Below the pieces are notes generated by a model that saw only the letters and a program-made list of their open reading frames with translations, did no database searches and had not been told where the DNA came from. From Pseudomonadota bacterium (lineage in GTDB: Bacteria; Pseudomonadota; Gammaproteobacteria; Steroidobacterales; GCA-2729495): DNA of 10,790 nucleotides. The translations under genes were made by a program, and so were the position numbers. The stretch lies in NCBI GenBank assembly GCA_030836925.1, contig JAUPLK010000030.1:1-10790 (forward strand), in the 5' to 3' direction. Every line of letters starts with the position of its first letter. The stretch's first letter is position 1. Below are positions 5,721-10,790 of the stretch, piece by piece.

Positions 5721-6923
5721 GTGTATATAAATTTCTGGTACCCGATTGTTCGCAGTGAAGACCTCGGTCCCGGCAAGCCCGAGAAGGTGAAGGTGCTTGG
5801 CTGCAATCTCGTCGCATTCCGTGACGACGAGGGCAAAGCCCATGTATTGAGCGATACCTGTACCCACCGTGGTGCATCGCTTGGCGGTGGCTGGTCACTG
5901 GCCGGCAAGCCGCGCATCGTGAACAACTGCATCGTCTGCCCCTACCATGGCTGGGAGTTCGGTGGCGACGGTGAGTGCAAAAACATCCCCTCGATCGGAT
6001 ACGGCACCAAGCCGCCCCCGCGCGCCAAGGTCGACTCCTATCCGGTTCAGGAAAAGTACGGCATCGTGTTTGCCTTCCTCGGCGATGAGCCGGAAGCCAC
6101 CCGTCCGCCGTTGCTGAACGTCGAGGAATACGGCCAGCCGGGCTGGCGCGCCAACCAGGTGCTGGTGCTCGAAGTCGATTACTACTACGAGCGCTCCATC
6201 GAAAACGGCCTCGACCCGGCGCACAACGAGTTCGTGCATCCGACCCATGGCCACTCGGCCATCAATCGCGACACCTACAAGGTCCGCGACTACGCGACGG
6301 AAGATCACCGTCAGGGCTGGGGCTTCTGGTTCATGCACGAGTTCGACTCCCCGCCGCTGCCGCAGTCCGACCACATCACCGCCGGCGGCCAGGCGACGCC
6401 ATGGGGCAACGCCAAGACCGAGCGCACCAATATTTTCGCTGGCGGCGGTACCTACGGCCCGAATGCAATGCCGACCTACATCACCCTGTCGAAGACCCAG
6501 GGTTTCCGTCAGTATTTCTTCGAACAGCCGGTTGATGACAACAAGACCAAGATCTTCTTCCTGAACATGCGGAATTTCCTGCTTGAGCCGGAGAAGGATG
6601 GCCCGATCCACGCCCGCAACAAGGTCATCGCGGGTCAGGACATCACGATCCTGGTCGATCTGCAGCCCACGCAGACGCCGATGAACAACGTCAAGGAAGT
6701 GCTGATGCCCGCCGACAAGGCTGTCGTCGCCTACCGCGAATGGCTGGCCAAGTTCGACGACATGGGCTGGCGCATCAACTGGACCGAGTTCAAGAAGCGT
6801 CACGGCAAGGACAAGGTCTATGCGATCCCGTCCCCGGGTCGCCGCACGAGCGGCAACTGGGTACTTGAGGCGGTTCCCACCTTCAAGAACCGTGCTGCAC
6901 GCAAGGCGGCTGACGAGGCTTAA
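5721..6923 (+). CDS. Rieske non-haem iron oxygenase, alpha subunit type, substrate unknown
   Basis: This 400-aa protein would activate O2 at a mononuclear iron, using electrons from a Rieske [2Fe-2S] centre, to hydroxylate, demethylate or demethoxylate an organic substrate. The Rieske motif is C47-T-H49 in CTHRGASL and C73-P-Y-H76 in CPYHGWEF. The catalytic iron site is D165-x2-H168-x4-H173 in GLDPAHNEFVH, with Asp307 as the likely third ligand; Asp165 would bridge the two centres. The C-terminal ~60 residues include IPSPGRRTSGNWVLE. Single-component alpha subunits of the VanA/pheophorbide-oxygenase-like kind have this length. No beta subunit, ferredoxin or reductase gene is adjacent, so a reductase must come from elsewhere. 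GTG 5721 is chosen because of AGGAG 8 nt upstream. A strong terminator follows 26 nt after the stop, so it is probably transcribed alone. Confidence 0.88.
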   Translation: MYINFWYPIVRSEDLGPGKPEKVKVLGCNLVAFRDDEGKAHVLSDTCTHRGASLGGGWSLAGKPRIVNNCIVCPYHGWEFGGDGECKNIPSIGYGTKPPPRAKVDSYPVQEKYGIVFAFLGDEPEATRPPLLNVEEYGQPGWRANQVLVLEVDYYYERSIENGLDPAHNEFVHPTHGHSAINRDTYKVRDYATEDHRQGWGFWFMHEFDSPPLPQSDHITAGGQATPWGNAKTERTNIFAGGGTYGPNAMPTYITLSKTQGFRQYFFEQPVDDNKTKIFFLNMRNFLLEPEKDGPIHARNKVIAGQDITILVDLQPTQTPMNNVKEVLMPADKAVVAYREWLAKFDDMGWRINWTEFKKRHGKDKVYAIPSPGRRTSGNWVLEAVPTFKNRAARKAADEA

Positions 6924-6948
6924 TCCAGCCTGGTTTGCTGATCAGGTC

Positions 6949-6982
6949 GGGGTGCCGGTAGCGATACCGGCACCCCTTTTTT
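6949..6982 (+). terminator. Intrinsic terminator after the Rieske gene
   Basis: A perfect 12-bp stem (GGGGTGCCGGTA / TACCGGCACCCC) is closed by a GCGA tetraloop and followed directly by six T residues. Only the plus strand has the T run, so it ends the Rieske transcript and not the converging cyclophilin transcript. Confidence 0.95.
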
Positions 6983-7000
6983 ATTGCCACGAGATCGGTG

Positions 7001-7480
7001 TCAGGTGATGGTGACCTTGATCATGGAATCACCCTGCTGGATCGCATCGACCACATCGAGCCCCTTGCTGACCTTGCCAAAGACGGTGTGCCGGCCGTCG
7101 AGGTGCGGTTGTGGGCCGTGGGTGATGAAGAACTGGCTGCCATTGGTGCCAGGTCCGGCATTGGCCATCGAGATCACCCCGCGCTCGTGCCGCAGGGGAT
7201 TGCCAGCAAACTCATCCTCGAAGCGGTAGCCGGGACCACCCCGTCCGCTGCCGGTCGGGTCGCCGCCCTGGATCATGAAATCGGCAATCACGCGATGAAA
7301 AGTCACATCATCGTAAAAACCGTCGCGGGCCAGAAACACGAAATTGTTCACCGTTTTCGGCGCGTGCTCGGGGAACAGCTCTATTTCTATGCTGCCCTTG
7401 CCGGTTTCGATGACTGCCTTGTAGGTACGGTTGGTTTCGACCTGCATGGCGGGTGGACTTGCATACTGCTTTGTAGCCAC
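7001..7480 (-). CDS. ppiB: Cyclophilin-type peptidyl-prolyl cis-trans isomerase
   Basis: This enzyme isomerises Xaa-Pro bonds during protein folding. It is 159 aa with no signal peptide or membrane segment, so cytoplasmic, as for PpiB. The cyclophilin core is complete: FHRVIADFMIQGGDP at 61-75 (active-site Arg63, Phe68, Met69, Gln71), GYRFEDEF at 84-91, MANAGPGTNGSQFF at 105-118, and HLDGRHTVFG at 126-135 with His131. The residue matching Trp121 of human cyclophilin A is His126; Trp at this place is linked to tight cyclosporin binding, so this enzyme is probably weakly sensitive, as many bacterial ones are. GTG 7480 is preferred because GGAG lies 7 nt upstream; the internal ATG at 7447 has no ribosome-binding site. 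It diverges from greB and converges on the Rieske gene. The symbol is given by similarity. Confidence 0.93.
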   Translation of the reverse strand: MATKQYASPPAMQVETNRTYKAVIETGKGSIEIELFPEHAPKTVNNFVFLARDGFYDDVTFHRVIADFMIQGGDPTGSGRGGPGYRFEDEFAGNPLRHERGVISMANAGPGTNGSQFFITHGPQPHLDGRHTVFGKVSKGLDVVDAIQQGDSMIKVTIT

Positions 7481-7509
7481 GGCGCGACTCCAGATACTTG
7501 GGGGCTGTG

Positions 7510-7518
7510 TTTATACCA
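7510..7518 (-). promoter_or_regulatory. Extended -10 promoter element for the cyclophilin gene
   Basis: On the minus strand the sequence reads TGG-TATAAA, an extended -10 (TGn plus a 5/6 match to TATAAT) with no good -35. Transcription would start near 7503, about 22 nt before GTG 7480, leaving room for the GGAG ribosome-binding site. I found no comparable -10 for greB on the other strand of this 99-bp spacer. Confidence 0.5.
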
Positions 7519-7579
7519 GATAGCACCGCCATGCGGACTGTCTGTGGCGTAAGCTGGGCCAAATGGTCTGGAGCGACTG

Positions 7580-8176
7580 ATGAACAAGGCGTTTACCCGG
7601 GAGCCTGATCCCGATGACGAGGACGACGAGGGCGCCGGTGGCGGACCGGTTGCGCTGACGCTGCCGGGCGGAGCCAGAAACTACATCACACCGGGTGGTC
7701 TGCAGCGCCTGAAAGACGAACTGCAGTATCTGTTGCACAAGGAGCGACCGGCCGTAACCGCGGTGGTCTCATGGGCGGCCGGGAATGGTGACCGCAGCGA
7801 GAATGCCGACTACCAGTACGGCAAGCGGCGCCTGCGCGAGATCGACCGGCGCATCCGCTTTCTGGGCAAGCGCATCGACCTGGCTCAAGTGATCGACCCG
7901 GAGCAACCGCGTGGTGATCGTGCCCACCAGGTTTTCTTCGGCGCCACCGTCAGCTACGCGGGCCAATCCGGTGAACTGCACACGGTCACCATCGTCGGCG
8001 TCGACGAAATCGATCTGGCACTCGGCCGCATCAGCTGGGTCTCACCCTTGGCTCGTACCCTGCTGAAGGCGCGGGTGGGCGACACGCTGCTCTTTCATGC
8101 GCCGGCCGGCAGTCAGGAACTGACCATCGTCGACCTGCGGTATGCACCCATAGATACTCCGGCTTTCAGTCCCTGA
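7580..8176 (+). CDS. greB: Transcript cleavage factor GreB with acidic N-terminal extension
   Basis: GreB enters the RNA polymerase secondary channel and stimulates cleavage of backtracked RNA so elongation can resume. The N-terminal coiled coil spans about residues 35-110, with the GreB-typical NYITPGGLQRLKDEL opening and tip GDRSENADYQYG at 70-81; Asp71 and Glu74 are the catalytic acidic pair. The C-terminal FKBP-like domain includes VDEIDLALGRISWVSPLA at 141-158. At 198 aa it is about 40 residues longer than E. coli GreB (158 aa). The extra length is mostly an N-terminal tail in which residues 8-18 are almost all Asp, Glu or Pro, followed by a Gly-rich linker. ATG 7580 is supported by GGAG 6 nt upstream, so the extension is translated. 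The 3' end overlaps the converging trmO gene by 11 bp. Confidence 0.95.
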   Translation: MNKAFTREPDPDDEDDEGAGGGPVALTLPGGARNYITPGGLQRLKDELQYLLHKERPAVTAVVSWAAGNGDRSENADYQYGKRRLREIDRRIRFLGKRIDLAQVIDPEQPRGDRAHQVFFGATVSYAGQSGELHTVTIVGVDEIDLALGRISWVSPLARTLLKARVGDTLLFHAPAGSQELTIVDLRYAPIDTPAFSP

Positions 8177-9011
8177 ACCGGGAATCAGCGAACTGCTGCA
8201 GGAAAGCACGATGGGTATCAATCATGGCGTTTCCGGTCTCCGTCAGCTGTGCAGGCCGGTAGCCCGTGCCTATGGTCTGAACCTCTACGCACTGCTTATC
8301 CACCTGAAAGCGAACCCGCCACTCCTTGATGGCAAGGCAAAACTTTGGTCCATCGGGACGGATACGTCGATAGGGATGCGGCTCCGGCCCCATCGACAGG
8401 ATGTTCAGGATCCGCTCATGCATGGCCAGTCCGGTATGGGCCTCGATCCATGCCACCTGCCCTGCCGCTTCGTCGGAAAATACCACCTGATAAGGCCTGA
8501 CGGGATCAGGAGACGCCCCGGTGGCATCCGACCGGACACCCGCCGTCTCAAGCCAGCCGCTGCGAGCGGCGGGCTGAGCGTCGGTGTAGGGCACGTAGGG
8601 CTTGATGTCGAGCACCGGGGTGCCATCCAGCATGTCCACATCGCTCACATGCAGAATGAGCCCTTCGATTTTTTCCAGCTTCAGTGCGGACAGTCCGATC
8701 GGGTTCGGCCTGTAGGGTGCACGTGTGGCGAAGACTCCCTTGCGGCCCGAGGTACTGCGCGGCGGCAGCACCTTGGGCCGCCAGCTCTTGTTCTGATGGA
8801 ACCAGAACACCACCCAGATATAGTCCCACCCGTCGAGATCCTGCAGCGCGTGCTCGAAATTGTGACCCGGCAGCAGTTCTATGCGCCCTCGCAACCCCGC
8901 CGCCGCCGGGGGCTGACGCGGAGCCTCGACCCGGGTCCTTGCAGCTGCCTTGACGAAACCGATCGGTTTCACCGTCAGGGTGCCACCATCGTTGGTCAAA
9001 TCCGGATTCAT
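8166..9011 (-). CDS. tsaA: tRNA (t6A37 N6)-methyltransferase TrmO/TsaA family
   Basis: TrmO uses SAM to methylate N6 of t6A at position 37 of threonine tRNAs, giving m6t6A and improving decoding of ACY codons. At 281 aa it is somewhat longer than E. coli TrmO (235). Recognisable segments are IGFV near 17-20, PRQPP near 31-35, GWDYIWVVFWFHQN at 61-74, GVFATRAPYRPNPIGLS at 92-108 and LDGTPVLDIKPYVPY at 128-142. These are the conserved beta-barrel and SAM-binding regions of the UPF0066 family. The ATG at 9011 overlaps the stop of the upstream methyltransferase gene as ATGA, implying coupled translation; it is the last gene of a three-gene minus-strand unit. Its end overlaps greB convergently by 11 bp, and no terminator is visible. 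Confidence 0.93.
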   Translation of the reverse strand: MNPDLTNDGGTLTVKPIGFVKAAARTRVEAPRQPPAAAGLRGRIELLPGHNFEHALQDLDGWDYIWVVFWFHQNKSWRPKVLPPRSTSGRKGVFATRAPYRPNPIGLSALKLEKIEGLILHVSDVDMLDGTPVLDIKPYVPYTDAQPAARSGWLETAGVRSDATGASPDPVRPYQVVFSDEAAGQVAWIEAHTGLAMHERILNILSMGPEPHPYRRIRPDGPKFCLAIKEWRVRFQVDKQCVEVQTIGTGYRPAQLTETGNAMIDTHRAFLQQFADSRFRD

Positions 9012-10237
9012 CGCGCCCGTTGCGAGGTCAGCAGGCGTTCCAGGCCGAACTCGCCGATGCCCAGCTGGCTCTTGAGCAATTCGAAGGCGGCAGCAGCACC
9101 GGCATCCGGCTGCTTCCGGCGGACTGCGCGGAGCAGCAGATTCTTCGGCGTGTGCTCGAGATCGATGAATTCGACGATCTGTGTCTGATACCCGGCGCGC
9201 TCGAGCAGTGCCGCACGCAGCGCATCAGTTGCCAGCGCCGCGAATCTCTCCTTGAGAATGCCGAACCTCAGCATGCCGGGCAGCACGTCTGCAGGCAGCA
9301 AGGCGGACACCTCATGCTGACAGCAGGGTGCGGCGAGGATGACTTTTGCCCCCCAGCGTATGGCCTGGGCGAGCGCCGCATCACTGGCCGTATCACAGGC
9401 ATGCAGCGTCACGACCAGATCCACCTGGGCGGCTGGTGCATAGCCGGCAATATCCCCGACTTCGAATCGAAGCCCGGCACAGCCCAGCTTTTCGGCGATA
9501 CGCTGACAATCGCGCACAACACCGGCCTTCAGGTCGAGACCGAGGATTTCGACGTCACGCTGACGGATATTCTTCAGCAGATGATGGAGCGCGAAGGTCA
9601 GATAGCTCTTTCCGCAACCGAAATCGATCACGCGCAGGGTGCCCTCCGGCGACAGCTCGGGCAACGCATCATCCACGAGTTCCAGAAAGCGGTTAACCTG
9701 CCGGAACTTGGCCTGCTTTGCTGCCTTGACCAGTCCGGCCGGGGTCATCACGCCGATTTCCTGCATGAAAGCGCAAGGCTCACCTTCGGGAATGAGGTAT
9801 CGCTTGCGCCTGTCATGAGCAAGCACCGGCGCCGCACGAGAAGGTTTTCGCCGCGTGATCTGCGCGCCATTGCGGTCCGGCATGCGCAGCGACAGGTCGG
9901 CCGAGCTGGTGTAGAGGTCAGCCTGCGCAAAGTTGATACCAACTTCGTCCCGGGCACGACTCAGCAGCTCATCCGCGCTGAGGTTCTGGTGAAACTCCTG
10001 TTTGCCCCTGCGCTCAGCCCGCTGATAGCAAACCCGGCCCGAGATCTCGACCGGCCGGACACTGATCTTTTCGACCCGGAGAACGCCACCACCGGCTTGC
10101 GCCGACAGGGGTTGACTGAGTGTCAGGCCCCAGCACTCTCCACACTGCAGGGCCTTGCTCAACTCCGCGAGGAATTGCTCCCGGATACGCAACCCATCCT
10201 CTCCCGCAGCCGCTTGCGACTGAACTTCCGCGTTCAC
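9008..10237 (-). CDS. Class I SAM-dependent methyltransferase (Methyltransf_32-like), target unknown
   Basis: This 409-aa protein is a Rossmann-fold methyltransferase whose catalytic half (about 150-375) looks like the Methyltransf_32 group that includes eukaryotic METTL25/RRNAD1-type proteins; the substrate is not known to me. Motif I is VIDFGCGKSY at 203-212, followed by the acidic ribose-binding LGLDLKAG at 232-239, motif IV-like TLHACDTASDAAL at 277-289, APCCQHE at 303-309 and HTPKNLLLRAV at 362-372. The N-terminal ~145 residues have no motif I recognise and could bind RNA or protein. GTG 10237 is the only reasonable start, since the first in-frame ATG is near codon 119; its ribosome-binding site (GAGCAGAC) is weak, suggesting coupling to the EncFtn-like gene, whose stop is 6 nt upstream. 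Coupling to trmO suggests a tRNA or rRNA target, but that is inference. Confidence 0.82.
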   Translation of the reverse strand: MNAEVQSQAAAGEDGLRIREQFLAELSKALQCGECWGLTLSQPLSAQAGGGVLRVEKISVRPVEISGRVCYQRAERRGKQEFHQNLSADELLSRARDEVGINFAQADLYTSSADLSLRMPDRNGAQITRRKPSRAAPVLAHDRRKRYLIPEGEPCAFMQEIGVMTPAGLVKAAKQAKFRQVNRFLELVDDALPELSPEGTLRVIDFGCGKSYLTFALHHLLKNIRQRDVEILGLDLKAGVVRDCQRIAEKLGCAGLRFEVGDIAGYAPAAQVDLVVTLHACDTASDAALAQAIRWGAKVILAAPCCQHEVSALLPADVLPGMLRFGILKERFAALATDALRAALLERAGYQTQIVEFIDLEHTPKNLLLRAVRRKQPDAGAAAAFELLKSQLGIGEFGLERLLTSQRAR

Positions 10238-10243
10238 GTCTGC

Positions 10244-10522
10244 TCAGTCATGGGCCAGCGATTTGCTGGTAAAAAGATAGTCCTTCAGCTCTTTCGACAT
10301 CGTCGAGTCATTGCGTCGAATCCACTCGAGGAGCATGGCTGCGTGCTCTTTTTCCTCGTCACGATTGTGCGCGAGGATTGCCTTCAGTTCCTCGTTCTGG
10401 CACACATCGACGCGCTGGTTGTACCAGTCAACAGCCTCGAGTTCCTCCTTCAGCGACTCGATTGCCCGGTGCATGTCCCGCGTCCTTGCGGACAACTCGT
10501 TTCCCGGCTCCTGGTATGACAT
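10244..10522 (-). CDS. EncFtn-type (encapsulated ferritin) iron-binding protein lacking a cargo tail
   Basis: This 92-aa helical protein closely resembles the ferroxidase domain of encapsulated ferritins such as the Rhodospirillum rubrum protein, which oxidise Fe2+ at a dimer interface inside an encapsulin shell. Key residues match: Glu27, Glu29, Trp33 and Tyr34 in EELEAVDWYNQR, and Glu57 and His60 in AHNRDEEKEH, corresponding to E32, E34, W38, Y39, E62 and H65 in R. rubrum. The chain stops at LFTSKSLAHD, just after the second long helix region, with no Gly/Ser-rich linker or encapsulin-targeting peptide. The 6 nt before the next gene cannot encode one, and no encapsulin gene is adjacent. The start is firm, with GGGAGGAG 3 nt before ATG. 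It is the first gene of an operon with the methyltransferase and trmO. Function as a free ferroxidase or small iron buffer is inferred. Confidence 0.88.
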   Translation of the reverse strand: MSYQEPGNELSARTRDMHRAIESLKEELEAVDWYNQRVDVCQNEELKAILAHNRDEEKEHAAMLLEWIRRNDSTMSKELKDYLFTSKSLAHD

Positions 10523-10707
10523 ATGCTCCTCCCGGATATGGATGACCGCAGCCAGCCCTGCAGGACGGCTGCCTTGCGGTGTGATGGTAACTCCGCCCTG
10601 CCGGCAGGGACAGTCTGACTGGCGGACACGCGCCCCGGACCAGACTGCCAGGCCTGTTCCTCCATTAGAATGGGAACCCCGAAGCGCTTGCCGCAGGAGA
10701 ATCGTCC
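10523..10707. promoter_or_regulatory. Divergent spacer with palindromes between EncFtn-like and UbiD-family genes
   Basis: No gene is visible in this 185-bp spacer. It holds a stem-loop with arms GCAGCC/GGCTGC (10548-10572) around a CCTGCAGG palindrome, a perfect 14-bp palindrome CCCTGCCGGCAGGG (10596-10609), and a 7-bp inverted pair CAGTCTG (10611-10617) / CAGACTG (10641-10647). A plus-strand -10 candidate TAGAAT (10666-10671, 5/6 match) would start ubiD transcription near 10678. The overlapping minus-strand TCTAAT is also a 5/6 match. Neither has a strong -35, so activator control or chance is possible. Confidence 0.4.
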
Positions 10708-10790
10708 GTGCTGGATTTCAGAGGACTTGTCAGCCTTCTCGAGCAACGCGGTGAGCTCTACCGCATCAGCCGACCGGTGGATCCCGAGTT
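10708..10790 (+). CDS. UbiD-family (de)carboxylase, first 27 codons only
   Basis: The opening residues, VLDFRGLVSLLEQRGELYRI followed by SRPVDPE, match the start of the UbiD family of prenylated-FMN-dependent decarboxylases (the E. coli protein begins with a similar L..LLEQQGELKRI..PVDP pattern). UbiD itself removes the carboxyl group from 3-octaprenyl-4-hydroxybenzoate in ubiquinone synthesis; other members act on aromatic or unsaturated acids, and 27 residues cannot tell them apart. GTG 10708 is the start, with AGGAGA 7 nt upstream. The gene runs off the right edge, so the active site is not visible. Confidence 0.85.
   Translation, partial: MLDFRGLVSLLEQRGELYRISRPVDPE

Noticed and set aside
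5895..6803. 302-aa minus-strand open frame inside the Rieske gene
   Set aside because: No motif or ribosome-binding site; the Rieske protein on the plus strand is complete with all ligands and a matching terminator.
6949..6982. Bidirectional terminator serving the cyclophilin gene too
   Set aside because: Read on the minus strand the stem is followed by GACCTGATC, not by T residues.
10244..10260. Frameshifted encapsulin-targeting tail after the EncFtn-like stop
   Set aside because: Only 6 nt separate the stop from the methyltransferase start, and the next codons belong to that gene, so no tail could be encoded.
9020..10519. 499-aa plus-strand open frame
   Set aside because: It runs opposite the methyltransferase and EncFtn-like genes, crosses their boundary, and shows no domain motif, while the minus-strand proteins match known families.

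Overview
The window is a stretch of a GC-rich proteobacterial chromosome, most likely gammaproteobacterial. That placement is inferred from GreB with its GreA/GreB-type coiled coil, a TrmO/TsaA tRNA methyltransferase, a UbiD-family decarboxylase, a class II FNR-type promoter and dense bidirectional packing. I see no insertion sequence, phage gene, CRISPR array, tRNA or rRNA. Eleven coding sequences are supported; two run off the ends of the window.

Region by region. Positions 1-2692 (minus strand) hold a two-gene NAD-linked, molybdenum/tungsten-type formate dehydrogenase: a NuoF-like beta subunit overlaps by ATGA the N-terminal 400 codons of a Cys-type alpha subunit. A peptide deformylase (2759-3295, plus) diverges from it and converges on a lone TrpB2-type tryptophan synthase beta homologue (3302-4651, minus). 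Positions 4832-6923 (plus) hold an RIC/YtfE-like di-iron hemerythrin protein whose N-terminal domain has lost the family Cys pair. It is followed by a Rieske non-haem iron oxygenase behind a perfect 16-bp FNR/DNR-like palindrome placed at -41.5 from a predicted start of transcription. A strong intrinsic terminator ends this block. A cyclophilin (7001-7480, minus) and GreB (7580-8176, plus) diverge from a 99-bp spacer. Positions 10522-8166 (minus) form a tight three-gene operon: an EncFtn-type ferritin-like protein, a class I SAM methyltransferase of the Methyltransf_32 type, and TrmO. The first codons of a UbiD-family decarboxylase leave the window at the right edge.

How the genes work together. 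Much of the window is housekeeping: peptide deformylase, cyclophilin, GreB and TrmO act in protein maturation, folding, transcript cleavage and tRNA modification. The accessory theme is iron and redox chemistry: formate oxidation to NADH, a di-iron nitrosative or oxidative stress protein, a Rieske oxygenase under a probable oxygen- or NO-sensing regulator, and an iron-handling ferritin-like protein.

The observations most worth pursuing are: an encapsulated-ferritin homologue that has neither an encapsulin neighbour nor a cargo-loading tail; the hemerythrin protein with an altered Cys-pair domain next to an FNR-boxed Rieske oxygenase; and a formate dehydrogenase that lacks both a separate NuoE-like subunit and the His-Cys3 cluster motif.
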